Shown here piece by piece: positions 34,155-45,856 of a stretch of DNA of 64,000 bases. The stretch covers positions 62,001 to 126,000 of the forward strand of contig WTPW01001166.1 of the NCBI GenBank assembly GCA_009809945.1. Reading direction: 5' to 3'. The stretch comes from Gigaspora margarita (lineage: Eukaryota; Glomeromycota; Glomeromycetes; Diversisporales; Gigasporaceae). Within the stretch, counting starts at the first letter, position 1; each line of letters begins with the position of its first letter. Below the pieces are notes generated by a model. The model was not told the DNA's origin and ran no database searches. It was given only the letters and a program-made list of their open reading frames with translations. Made by a program: the position numbers and the translations under genes.

Positions 34155-35993
34155 CAGTGTTGTTATTGGACATGTCCAATTGGACATGGCTAATTGGACA
34201 TGGCTAATTGGACATAAGGCTAAAAGGGCTAATAAATTTNGATTNGACTTTATAAGTCCAATTGGCCTTAATATAAAAAATNCTAATTCTAATCATATAN
34301 TACTAGAAAAATATTAAAAATAGAAAACTATACTTTACTGACCTAATTATACTAATCTGCATAATTTAAAAATGTTTATAGCAGATAATAATTATATAGA
34401 CCAATGTGAATAAGAAGCTAACTATTTATATTAAATACTTAGACCAATTAATCAATAAATAATTACTAAAGTTAAAATCTAACTGAAATATTATATAAAT
34501 ACCATAATTAATTGAAATAATTCTTGTAATAATTTATAATTTAAATTCAGATAATAAAATTTAGTCAATCAGAACAAGTTTATACAAAAAAATAAGTTCA
34601 ACCTTTTTTTTACAATAATAAAACTACTTTCTGGTTAAACTTCTTTCTTCTAATTAAAATTGAGCTCCGACCTATTGGTTTATATATTAAAATAATCTTA
34701 AATCAATATAATAAAAATTTAAATGAGAAATTAATTAGTATATTGTTTAATAATATTCAGTTGATTAAATAAAAAAAAAGGTCTAAACATGCTTAATTGA
34801 AAAGTTTTTAGAGTTATTAATGTATATATAGCTTATTTAAATAATATTGCTTTAAACTTTCATTATTATTTATTGTAGTTATATAATTTAAAGGTTAAAT
34901 GCAAAATTTTATGTTTTATTATATTTAATGCATTGTAATCAATTAAAAATTTTGCAATTGCAAGATTATTAAAATACTATAGTAAACTATATATTTTATA
35001 ATATTATATATTATTCTGTTTCTAGTACATACTTTATAGTATTACATATTACTCTGTTTCTGGTATATGTATTATAAGCCAAAAGACAAAATACATATAA
35101 AAATATTAATTTTATCTTTTATTAATATATATATTTTGAGTAAAAAAAGAATAATTTTAATTATTCTTTTTCTTTACTCAAAAATAGAAAATAAAATTTA
35201 AAAATTTTATTTTCTATTTTTATATATACCAAATTGACCACAAGTTATAATTATTATATTTAACTATTACTAATTATAAATTTCTTTTAACTTATTCTTA
35301 ATTATTTATTTTTTATGTGCAATAACTAATATTATATATACATCATTAATTAATTAAATACTCTCTATTCTACTTCTATATTACTAGTTAATTAATTCTA
35401 TAGGGTTTAATTGGTATACCAACTAAACTATAAAACTACAACACTAAGCATATACCCAAGAAACAAAATTGTTGCCAAGTGCTGCTCTATATATAACACA
35501 TTATAAATACTATTTTCTTACTATTAAACAATTTCTGCTATTGTATTATTTATATATTCTGTTAACAATATATATATATAATAGCAATTTGATATTAATA
35601 TTCAAATATTTTATAAGCCAAATGTTCTTGATTTAAAACTTTTAGCAGCTTTAATAGTTTATTATATAGTCTTAAGAATAGTTTGTGCTTTTTTTAAAAG
35701 CTATTTTACAAGTTAATATAAAAGTTATATATTTTATAAAGACTATACAAAATTTTTATATTGCAAATATATATATATATACTTGATTATGAAGATATTT
35801 ATTAAGATATATAGATATATATCCAATTAGCCTTAGCCCTTATGTCCAATTGGACATATGGCCAATTGGTCAATTGGACATTTGGACAACAACTAAGGTT
35901 AATTAGCCACTTGTCAATTAGCCATATGTCCAATTGGACATGAAGGCTAGGGCTAAAGATTTTCTATTGGACTTAAGGCTAGTAACAACACTG
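34155..35993. mobile_element. hAT-like element, CAGTGTTGTTA ends (word CCAATTGGACAT)
   Basis: The ends CAGTGTTGTTATTGGAC and the complement TAACAACACTG are followed inside by many copies of CCAATTGGACAT and GGCTAATTGGACA. The flanks CTGTATAG (34147-34154) and CTATATAG (35994-36001) match at 7/8. The 1.5-kb centre is AT-rich and non-coding, with large palindromes near 35100-35220. Confidence 0.85.
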
Positions 35994-36590
35994 CTATATA
36001 GCGCTTATATTTCATACCAGAATGTGATACACTTATATATCACAGGTATCTTACAGTGTGGGACACTGTAAACCAATACCTTTTTATATATATTTTACAA
36101 AAATTAATATAACTTAAAAATAAAAAATATTTTTAAAAAAATTTTAGGCAATTTGTAGTTTTAAGCCTAAGCTACAATTTGGCTAGAAAAGATTTTTATT
36201 TTATTTTAATTTTAAGAAGTTATATCAATTTAAAGTTTATTAAGAAATTGAAAATTTGGTGTTTAATATATAAACAAAAAAACTTGTATGTAATTCTTAA
36301 CCAATCACAATTTATTCTATTATATTTGCCAATTAGAATTGAGTATTTATTTCAAAATTTGGCACAGAAGTGTTGGTTTATGCTGTTCTGCACTGTATAA
36401 AAAATAGAAGAAAAAAGAATATTATCATAGTAATATATAAACGAATTTAACCAATAAAATTTTAATTTTTAAACTTTTTTAGAAAAATTTTGTCTACATA
36501 TAACATATACCCTAACTCTAAGTATCAAAATCTTACAAAACTATATCATTATCAGCAAAACTAGTAAGAGAATACTAAATATAAACTATG
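35994..36590. other. AT-rich stretch with a short perfect dyad
   Basis: TTACAGTGT GGG ACACTGTAA at 36051-36071 is a 9-bp perfect dyad with a 3-bp spacer. It resembles hAT ends (CAGTG) placed head to head, perhaps an excision or end-to-end junction. The open frame at 36179-36400 has no recognisable motif. Confidence 0.4.
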
Positions 36591-36639
36591 ATTCCAAATC
36601 GATGCAATGAACTCATAATGATATAACAGAAGGACACCT

Positions 36640-37500
36640 AGAATGACTACCTTAGCAATAAGAAATACTGAAAAAAGATAACTCTAATGTAAAGAAAAGC
36701 ACTAGAAAGGATAACTCTAATAACAAAAAAAGCACTGAAATAGGTGATTCCAATGATATAAACCCACAAGAAAAAGCTTCTAAAAGTTCTAAAACAAAAT
36801 ACAAATGTTAGTACACAGTAAACAAAACATAAAAAAAATTATAAAAGCACTGAAATGGATGTCTTTAATGACAAAGAAAAAGCACTAGAAAGGATAACTC
36901 CAGTGACAAAAGCACTGAGAAATGACTCTAATAACAAGAAGCCATGAAGAAATGCACCTAAAAACCCTAAAAAAATATTAATACTATAAAGCAAAAAAAA
37001 ATATGCATAACCCTAACCAAGACCTTCTAACCCAAATACAATGATACCCATCTATACAAAACTTACTGAATCACCAAAAACAAATGAAATCTATATTAAA
37101 TGAAGAAAGGCTATTATAGAACAAAGAAAGTTTATAGTCAAAAGAAAAAAAACTGTATACTTACCTAAGATGAAATTCAAAGCCCTACTGTTAACTGAAG
37201 AACTATAGCAAAAAAATATTGAAATCATTGACTCTAACAATGCAAGAAAAGTACCAACTACTAAAGAAAAAATTTTAATACTAGCGATGCAAAAAAATGC
37301 CAATCACTAAGAAAAAAACATTACACTAGTAATGCAAGAAAAGACACCCACTAATAACAAAAGAAGTTCTAAAATAGATGACACCAATGACATGAGAAAA
37401 GACACCAACTACTAGCAAAAGAAGCAGCACCAAAATGGATGACACCAATAACACAAGAAAAAACACCAACTACTGGCAAAAGAAAATCTATTCTTTGAAA
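36640..37500. repeat. A-rich minisatellites
   Basis: At about 36665-36940, units of 31-37 bp around AAAGCACTAGAAAGGATAAC TCTAATGACAAAG repeat in tandem. At about 37340-37480, a unit of about 60 bp (GACACCAACTACTAGCAAAA then GAAGCAGCACCAAAATGG) repeats at least twice with high identity. Composition is A-rich on the plus strand and there is no long open frame. Confidence 0.7.
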
Positions 37501-37540
37501 CAAAAAAAAATAAATCACTTATTTCTAAAAAAAAAACAAT

Positions 37541-38863
37541 AAACAGATTAGTAATCTGCATTCTGATTGGCTAGTAATATCTAATCACATCACAGGGTGC
37601 AATCTATACATTTATTCAAATAAAAAATATTAAAATTATATATAGTAACCTATTATATTATTATAGACACTTATTTTTTTTATTTTTACTTTTAAACAGT
37701 TTTGCTAGTATTTATTAAAAAAAATAGAGAAAAAAGTATTACATATGATAATAAACTAATCACCTTTGTTAATTTGTCAAATCTAATATCATCTAATAAC
37801 TTCTAGAGTACTTTGATATGATCTGTCACACTACTTTATAGTGTTGACCTATAAAAATACACAAAAACGGGCATAACTCTTGATTCAATGATCAGAATTC
37901 GATGAAATAACTACCATTCGATTCAGCTCGACGAGACGGTTCGAATGGCTATAGATCATCCCTGTACGACCACTGATTGCCAAGATCAGAACCAATGAAT
38001 AATCAAGTATAGGATCTACAATTTGATTGGCTAGGAGATCTACTGCGCGCCAAAGTGCATATATGGCATTTATAAAACATGTCATATTTATAGCATATAT
38101 ACTCTATATTTTATTTATTACACATATGTCATTTATTTCATATATTACATTTATACTATTTATACTATATATTTTATTAGTAGTAGATATAGCATTTATT
38201 GCTCATGTAATAGATATAGCCCGTTACATTTGTGAAAAACAAAAATGTATAAAAGCAGCTGATGTGGACCCCAAGTTCATCATTGAGTCTTCATACTCTT
38301 TCAATAAATAAAACATTTATTTACTACACAAATTAAACAGTTACTAGTATCTTCATATACTTTTAATTGTTGCCTCTTTNATAATTGCAAATTACCATAA
38401 ATCTTCTTTGTTAAGTTTTNTTGAAAAANGCCTTTCGACTTAGTTAAATCACAGTAACAAGTGAGGTTACACAAAGTGATCACTGTCTAAGGTCGCTCTA
38501 GTTGCCTACTATCTTAAAAGAAGTAGATATAGGATAACAATAGATAAAGTAGATCAACTTTATTAGCCCTATTAAGAGCAGAGGATTTTCTTTAAATCCC
38601 TCCTATCTAGCATCAATAGTAGGGATATTACTATCTATATTCAACTATCTAAGAAGAAAAATAAATTGATAGAAAATAAAAGAAAGAAAAAATAGAATAA
38701 TAACCTAAATGAAAAACCAATATCTACACAAAAAGAAAATAACAAAGTGAGAAAGACAAAGAAATATTCTTTGTTAAAAACTAAACTAACATAAGAACAA
38801 AACAATATGAGAAAATAAAATAAAAATTATATAATATTATACAGAGAAACACTCTGTCTAAGT
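37541..38863. other. Gene-free stretch, possible LTR-like block
   Basis: The block GATTCAATGATCAGAATTCG then CATTCGATTCAGCTCGACGA (37869-37945) is related to 12840-13070. At 38040-38225, ACATTTATA / CATATATAG words repeat. At 38246-38310, GTATAAAAGCAG is followed by TTCAATAAATAAAACATT, the TATA-to-AATAAA spacing of an LTR or a very short gene. No LTR partner is in the window. The 94-residue frame at 38027-38311 is repeat-driven. Confidence 0.4.
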
Positions 38864-39186
38864 TAGGGATGGCAAAGTCCTTAAGTCTGGGACTTTAGGA
38901 CCTGGTTTTGGGACCTGGTCTTTAAAGACTAGGTCTCAATTTTAGGACCTAGGTCCATAGGTCCACAATAGGTCCTAATATAGAACTTAAAAATATTAGT
39001 AATACAACAGTAAACAAAGAATTTTAATTGGTTAAAAAGTATTAGAACTAAGTCCAAAAACTTAATCCTATTGGTCAGGTATAAGTTCTGGGACTTATTA
39101 TATGAGAACCTGGTCCTTAGGTCTGTGTAATAGGACTTACAAGTCCTAAGACCAAGACCAGATCTGGACTGACTTTACTATCCCTA
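38864..39186. mobile_element. One-word hAT-like element (AGGTCCTAGGACC)
   Basis: The ends TAGGGATGGCAAAGTCC and the complement of TAGGGATAGTAAAGTC bound 323 bp filled with GGACCTAGGTCC / GGTCCTAAG words. The flanks (GTCTAAGT and GCCAAGTA) match only imperfectly, so the duplication is not clean. Confidence 0.75.
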
Positions 39187-41397
39187 GCCAAGTATTATAT
39201 ATACATATAAAAAGAAAAAAAGAAAACTATATCTAAAAAAATATTCTAGAAAGTAATTTCATTTTGGTATTTCCTCTAAATTATCTTTATATATTCTATT
39301 GTTTGTTCCAAGGTCCTGAAATTATTTGTAACTTGTTTCTAATTTGGTAGATGCAATTCCAATTTAGAAGTTGTAAACAATATTGATTTTTTGGAAAAGT
39401 AAGCTAGATTTTCTGCTTTTTGGTGAAATTTCAAAAAATAAGGAGAAATATTGAGAGTACCAAACTTAAAGTGAACATAAGTTTTACACCTTGTAGAATA
39501 ATATATTTAACCAAAAGTATGCTTCTGCTCAAGCTTCCGTATTATTTGATAAAAAACTTTAAAGTTCTAGCCCTACTGCAAATTCTATAGCAAAAAGTCT
39601 TCCACCTAGAGTGTTCAAACCATAAGGAGAGTTTTTTTTATTTCTATTTCAGTTCTTCTTTACATAGAATTCATTTCAAGCTACTTCTAATAAAGTTTTT
39701 GTTATATACAAATATACTAATTACAAGGTTTTTTGTAGATTAGTATTTGTTAAAAATTTGGTACAAGGAATCATTGAAAAGAGTTACTATCTAGATTTTT
39801 CATTATAGACACTTATTAAAAGATTTATACAGAGCTAAATATACTGTATTTTCATGAAATAATGCATTTAATGCATTATTTTAAGTATATATATATTATT
39901 TACAGTACATACTAAGACATTATTTTGAAACAATATAATTTATAAATAATTTGAAAATTAGTAATAATTATTTAAATATAGGGCATGTTATTTGGAAACA
40001 TGCCAGGGTATTATTTTGAAACTATATATACTATTTTTAGTAATATAATTTCTAAATAATGCCCAGTATAGTATTTTGCAACAATAAAGTATAAGATACA
40101 AAGCTAAAAATTAAATTATAAATTCTTTAAATCTATATCTTTTAAATAAAAAGTTCCAAGAAATCACTGGTTAAAATGGGGATTAGTTTTAGCAAAATAT
40201 TTAAAAAATTTTAAGCTACAGTTTTTAAAACAATTAAATCAAAATTTTAAATTATTATATTTAACAGATTTTCTAAATTTAATATTAGATACAGTTTTTA
40301 TTATAACTAGAATTACTAAATAAAGTAATATATAAGCTTAATTTTTTATTAATAAACTAGCAATTTTTTTAAATAAGATTATTTAGTATAACAAATTGCA
40401 TATATCCTGAAAGTTTTATAATTTTTTAAAAAATATTTAGTTAATTACTATATATAATAATAATATTACTGTATTTGGAATTAATTAATTTTAAAATTAA
40501 TAATTTAATTTCTATATTTAGGAATAATAACTAACTTAAAATTTTTAAAATTTTATAAAAATTTAAATTATATATAATTTGTTATACAAAATAATTTTGT
40601 TTACTTTTGAAATTCAGTTAGCTTAATAAAAAATTAACTTTTACTATACATTTATTATTTTAATTAATTTGTACAACAATAAAAACCAGTCAAATATAAA
40701 AATATAAAATTTTACTTTAGACTTAATTATTTTAAAACCTGTAGCATAAAATTGGTTAAACATTTTTTTTTATTTAAAAAATATAGATTTGAAAAAATTT
40801 ATATTTTAATTTTTTAGCTAAAATTTTATACAATTATAAAATTTTAAAAAGTGTTCACAATAATATAATAGCCCACTGTAATAATAATCAACAAGATATT
40901 TGATAATTCAATTATAAAAAGTAAAGAAATAATATACACATTCTATAAATACAAGCATATTGTTATAATTCAAAAAACAATAACTCGTAAAATAATAAAT
41001 TTTTATAAGTAAATTACAACAATATGCATGTATTAATAGCAATATTTTTAAACTTTAGATCAAAATATCTTAACAATTATCAAACCAAATCTAATAAACC
41101 TTTTTTATTATAAATCTATATAGTTATAAAATTAAAATAAAAAAATTTTTTATTAAATTTGATTTGATAATTGTTAAGATATTTCAATTCAAATTTTTAA
41201 AAAAATTTATTAAAAAACAATTTGCCTGTTTTCTATTGACTTCACCCCATATATTATATTCATAATAATACAATCAAAAAATCACTGAAGAACAAGAAAT
41301 TCTGATATATATAAATATAAAAAATATAACTCAAATATTTGGTCTATAAATAAAATACCCAATAAAGCTTAAAGCTAAAATATCATTAATAACAAAC
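39187..41397. other. AT-rich gene-free stretch
   Basis: No gene is supported. Palindromes around AATGCATTATTTT occur at 39860-40080. An inverted repeat of about 155 bp at 41050-41205 (ATATCTTAACAATTATCAAA and its complement TTTGATAATTGTTAAGATAT) resembles the foldback centres at 6.6-8.1 kb. Confidence 0.5.
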
Positions 41398-41640
41398 TGA
41401 ATTTTAACATGCTTTTGTATAATGACCAAATTGTTTGCAATTTTCATATATGCAGCCTTTTGTAATATTCTTACTACTATTATAACTACCTTCATTTATG
41501 TTTGTATTTTTATTGTTTGATACATTATTTCTCAATACTTTTTTGAAAAATAAAACTTTGACTTCAATACTAGATTTCAATCTTTTTGGTAGTCTGCCTT
41601 TATGCTTAACAATATTGGAATTAATTATAATAATAGGGTT
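41398..41640 (-). pseudogene. C-terminal zinc-knuckle fragment, transposase-like
   Basis: On the minus strand, one frame reads through HKGRLPKRLKSS and ends GCIYENCKQFGHYTKAC followed by a stop at about 41400. The C-x4-C-x4-H-x4-C spacing is a zinc-knuckle variant. A GRPPKR-like basic stretch followed by a final knuckle is typical of FAR1/MULE-type transposase C-termini, which is my best guess. Upstream codons run into stops near 41665-41690, and the composite foldback at 41731-42297 separates it from a possibly coding stretch at 42440-42305 (NRETQKYNNEYFFNCDDEF). It is a fragment, not a functional gene. Confidence 0.45.
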
Positions 41641-41730
41641 ATCACCAATTGGTTGATTATTAACAATTTATTAATTGTTATCAATTGGTTAATTTTCATC
41701 AGTTTTATTCTGAATATTGTAAAGTAGTAA

Positions 41731-42297
41731 GTATACATTATTTGGCAAAAATTTTTGAATAACGGTAAATTTGTTCAACCGGGCAAATGATTGGCTGACA
41801 CGTGCCGCAAAGCGGCACGTGTCAGCCAATCATTTGCCCGGTTGAGCCAATTTACTGTTATTCAAAAATTTGCCCAATAATGGTGTTATCCGACAATTTA
41901 TGATCATTGATTGGTAGGGAGTTGACTGCTGAGTTTTAATTCAAGTAAACGTGATTATTTTGTAAAACATAAAAAAAATAACAGTAAGAAATTTTTTCAT
42001 GATCATAAGAGTTTGTCGGATAACTTCAAGTTATCCGGCAAACTCATATGATCATGAAAAAATTTCTTACGGTTATTTTTTTGTGTTATTACGTAATCAT
42101 GTTTATTCAAATTTAAAACTCAGCGGGCAACTCCCTACCAATCAATGATCATAAATTGCCGGATAACACCAATATTGGGGCAATTGTCGAATACAGTTAA
42201 TTTGGCAAATGATTGGCTACACGTGCCGCAGATCAGCACGTGATCATTTGCCAAATTTACTGTTATTCGACAATTTTTGCCCAATATTGTATACGTA
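41731..42297. mobile_element. Composite foldback element of three palindromes
   Basis: The outer ends GTATACATTATTTGGCAAAA and the complement of GTATACAATATTGGGCAAAA enclose three hairpins in series: 41775-41845, 41884-42175 and about 42190-42270. The first has 34-bp perfect arms. The first and third share GGCAAATGATTGGC and the E-box ACACGTGCCGC. The middle one carries GATCATTGATTGGTAGGGAG and GTTTGTCGGATAACTTCAAG. A partial copy is at 44363-44568. Confidence 0.75.
41775..41845. repeat. Perfect hairpin, 34-bp arms, 3-nt loop
   Basis: The arms run from TCAACCGGGCAAATG to CACGTGCCGC and back with no mismatch around an AAA loop. The stem is far more GC-rich than its surroundings and would extrude as a cruciform or fold as RNA. 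Confidence 0.95.
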
Positions 42298-42892
42298 TCC
42301 AAAAGGTTCTATAAAAATTGACTCGATACTTGAACCCTTTTTGATTCTTCAAATGATTTATCAAATTCGTCATCACAATTGAAAAAATATTCGTTATTGT
42401 ATTTTTGGGTTTCCCGATTTTTATTTTCATAAAAACTAACTTATGTGAGAAGTAAAATAGTAATTCGTTGATGCCAAGAATGAAGTTCCATAGTAAAGTT
42501 GCTTGAATGATATTTTTGAATATTCTATTGACTGTAAAATTCCAAGGCAGGTATTAAAAAAAAAGTTGGTTTGTTGTAAAAAGTTTGTTGAATGAAATGA
42601 AAAACTCATTTAATATCTTTTACTAATTAAAACTTTTTTTATTACGTAATAAACTTTCAAGTAACGCATAATCATCTTAATGATAAACTCGCTTAACCAA
42701 TTTTGAAAATTTTCCACTAAATAAATTTTTCCCCGACACTTTTTGACTCATAGATAGAGACACTTGAAAGCGACCATAATGTAGAATTATACCTATCTAT
42801 GTTTTATTATTATATCTTTATATAAAAATTTTGCAAGAAAATTTAAAGGGAAGATTAATAATTCTGAATATTATGATATTTATTTTTTCGTT
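42298..42892. other. Possible gene remnant, minus strand
   Basis: Between about 42560 and 42305 the minus strand has short coding-like stretches (polar, Asn/Glu-rich) in more than one frame, ending at a TAG near 42307. They may belong with the zinc-knuckle fragment at 41398-41640. No motif is recognisable. Confidence 0.3.
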
Positions 42893-43060
42893 ATACCTCT
42901 ATAAGTGCACCCTCGATAAGTGCACACCCCTCTCTAAATGCACGCTCAAGCTCTGGCCCAAATATATTCATGCCCTTTATAAATGCATTTTTTCTTATTG
43001 TTCTCTAAGTGCACGTTGTTATTTATTGGTTCCGAGAGCATGCACTTATAGAAGTTTTAA
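42893..43060. mobile_element. Pogo-like MITE, ACCTCTATAAGTGCACCC family
   Basis: Nearly the same sequence as 3781-3954 (CTCTGGCCCAAATATATTCA, TTTTTTCTTATTGTTCTCTA), but both ends are eroded, so no TA duplication can be confirmed. A fragment of the same family follows at 43135-43210. Confidence 0.65.
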
Positions 43061-43801
43061 TTTAAAGATAAACAAAAAGACAAAGTCTCTTCAATTATTA
43101 TCAATCAATCATTTACAGTCTAATCTTTCTATAATCACACCATCGTGTTTATAATGACTTTTCTTGAACATACGCTTATGTAGAGTTTGTGCTTATATAG
43201 AGGTTTTTTTTTTTCTACATGTTTATAATAGTTGGTTTTAAAATATATGTGCTTATAAGGAGAATATTTATATAATGTGTTTATATAATTGTTATATGGT
43301 TTTTTTTTTAATATTTGAATTCATAGACATTTGTTATCTATAATTATATTATTACATTATTTAAATGCTCTTTGAAGAGCTTTGAAAATAGAAGAGCATG
43401 CTTATCCCCTTATTTAACAAATTGGATATCCTGGATACTCCAACTTATGGTTGTTGCGTCTTGACAAATTTCACCTGCTTACTCCATCTCTTTATTATAG
43501 ATGAAATCTCCGACAATTCTTAATCCTAAACCAACTCCTCCTTATTAAATTTTTTTTATTGCTAATGAATAACAATATAATCTCTATATTTGTCATGGCT
43601 GGGCTAGTATAATCAATGTATAACATTATAATAAACCAAAAATTTAACTAAAATATATGTTTATGTGTATATATGCATTATGACATATTTACTTATTTTT
43701 TTTATCAAGAGGCAAATTTTATATCAATCATAGTGAACATGCCATCTAACGTTCCCAAAAATTTTTGTTGGTCATACTTTTTCGCTCATGTGACCTACAG
43801 C
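43061..43801. other. Gene-free stretch
   Basis: No supported gene. The plus-strand frame at 42831-43154 is a shadow of the MITE. Confidence 0.5.
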
Positions 43802-43995
43802 CAGTGTTTAAAATTTATATGCGGAATCTGCGGAACGCAAATTGAAAGTTAATTCCGCAAGCAAAAATTTTTAGGAATCTGCGGATTTTATTATGTGTTT
43901 CGCATGTTGCGTATAACTTTTTGATTTTTTTATTATGTTTAAAAGAATTGCTAAGTTTTTCCGCATATTAAAATAAAATTGAATTTTAAACACTG
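43802..43995. mobile_element. 194-bp hAT-like MITE, CAGTGTTTAAAATT family
   Basis: The ends CAGTGTTTAAAATT and AATTTTAAACACTG are exact. The 8-bp duplication CCTACAGC is exact (43794-43801 and 43996-44003). The interior word is GCGGAATCTGCGGA / TTCCGCA. The ends match 55066-55879 while the interior word differs. Confidence 0.92.
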
Positions 43996-44003
43996 CCTAC
44001 AGC

Positions 44004-45109
44004 TGGTTTGATAGTATTATTATTTTTACTACAATCTTGTATTATCTATTATTTCCTTTGATATTTGACTTGTTCAGTTGGGCTACCAAATTAGAGATTG
44101 GAACTGATATTAAAACATGTAATAGTTATATCCTGGTCGGTTGGGTATAACTGATTTATACTTTGCGATCTTGATATGGTGAGCAGGGTATAAAAAATCC
44201 AAATATTGTCACTGCTTCACAGAAATTTCTAAAATTGAAAACTTTTCTAAATAAAATTGTCGAATAATTTATTCATGATCTATTAGACTTTTCATCATTC
44301 TCAAAGTATATTGATTGTTGATTAGTAAATGTTGATCTCTGATTTAATGCTTAAATTTTATAATAGCTTATTCGGCAAACTCATATGATCATGAAATTAT
44401 TTCTTCATATTATTTTTTTCAGGTGTTACGATGTGAACATATTTATGCAAAGTAAAACTCAATCTATAACTCCCTACGAATTATGATCATAAATTGCCGG
44501 ATAATACCATTATTGGGTAAATTACCGTTATTCCCAATTTTTACCTAATAATGTATACATAAATAACAGCATCAGGATGAAGGAGATTGTACGCATCTGT
44601 GATAATCAATTACATGGTCAGGAATAATGAAAAAATTTTGGCCGTTTTTAAAATTCAAAAATCTACAAAAAAAATCCAACAAAAATTTTGTAATAGTCCT
44701 AATGCTTATCGTAAATTTAATGAACTTTATTGATCATCGCATTAATTAAGTTTTATTTGCACTATGCTACAAATAATTAAAAAAAGGCAGCTATATAAAG
44801 AGCAATACTATGGTATAAAAGAACGATCATGACTCTGAGACTAAAGTAGTGCAAGACCACTTGATCAATATTCGGCAACCAGTGATTGCGAAAAAAGAAA
44901 GAACAAATGAAATCAAAAGTTAAGAACTCAAAAGTTTTATTTGAAGTATCGATGCCTTTCTATCACTATTAACGAAAGACTGACTCCGTTTTCTACAGCT
45001 GGCAAAGAGAGAATGAATGGTATTCAGATAAAAACTCAAATAAACGAAGACTATAATTAAAATTAAATTCCAGCGATAGACATTATATTATAGTTTATGT
45101 GCGAATATA
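44004..45109. other. Gene-free stretch with partial foldback copy
   Basis: 44363-44568 repeats the right half of the composite foldback (GGCAAACTCATATGATCATG, AACTCCCTACGAATTATGAT, ATTGCCGGATAATACCATTA, then TAATGTATACATA). Nothing else is recognised. Confidence 0.55.
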
Positions 45110-45305
45110 CAGTCAGACCTCTCTAAGTACAATTCGACGGGATCATATGTAAAAATTTGCCAAACGTGCACCTAGAGAGATATTCCACTTAAAGAGGTAC
45201 TTAGAGAGGTATTATACTTAGAGAGGTATTGCTTAATGAGGTAAAATTCTATAAGCATAATATTAGTTGGACCAAAATGAAGACATGCATTTAGGAGTCT
45301 GATTG
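45110..45305. mobile_element. Pogo-like MITE, 196 bp, TA duplication
   Basis: Begins CAGTCAGACCTCTCTAAGTA and ends GGAGTCTGATTG. TA flanks both sides. The interior has TTAGAGAGGTA words. Same superfamily as 3781-3954. Confidence 0.7.
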
Positions 45306-45856
45306 TAAATGCTGTTTATTAGTATGCAATGTACCACCAAGACCTATTCCCATTTGCGTTTCATACGTAACAATTTGGTAGGGTTTTTTGATTGAGCAAT
45401 AATAATAGTATTTGGTGTCTATTTGTTTTTTTTTTTTAAAAAAAATTATTAATTCATGATACAGTATTACTATCTATTATCAGTTATAAAATTTATAATT
45501 ATAACCCTATTATTGCTCTGATGAAAAAGTGGATTGATTTGCATGAGTCTGGACACTACAGTAAATAATACTCTATGTTGCTTCATACTCCGTTCCTGGT
45601 ATAACTAGAAGTGTATTGTTTTGTTACTGATTTTAGATAATCTTCCAACAATAAAACTGCATTCAGGAACTAGACGATTTAACAATTTTTAAGAATTTTG
45701 CATTGGCTGTGATGTTTCATCGTACGACTTGTTCTTTTGAGGTCACCCTGGCTGATTCTGAGAAACTTGGATATAATTACATTTATAAATCACTATAAAT
45801 AGCTACTTATTTCAATTATTTTTCTATTTATCTCAATGCATAATTATGCTGCAATT

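Noticed and set aside
38027..38311. 94-residue hydrophobic open frame
   Set aside because: Its Ile/Phe-rich centre is a repeat of ACATTTATA-type words, so it is probably not a protein.
37541..38340. Solo LTR or short non-coding RNA gene
   Set aside because: TATAAAAG and AATAAA are spaced suggestively, but no second copy, TG...CA border or duplication could be shown in the window.
42831..43154. 107-residue Cys/Tyr-rich open frame
   Set aside because: It coincides with a pogo-like MITE (also present at 3781-3954) and so is not a gene.
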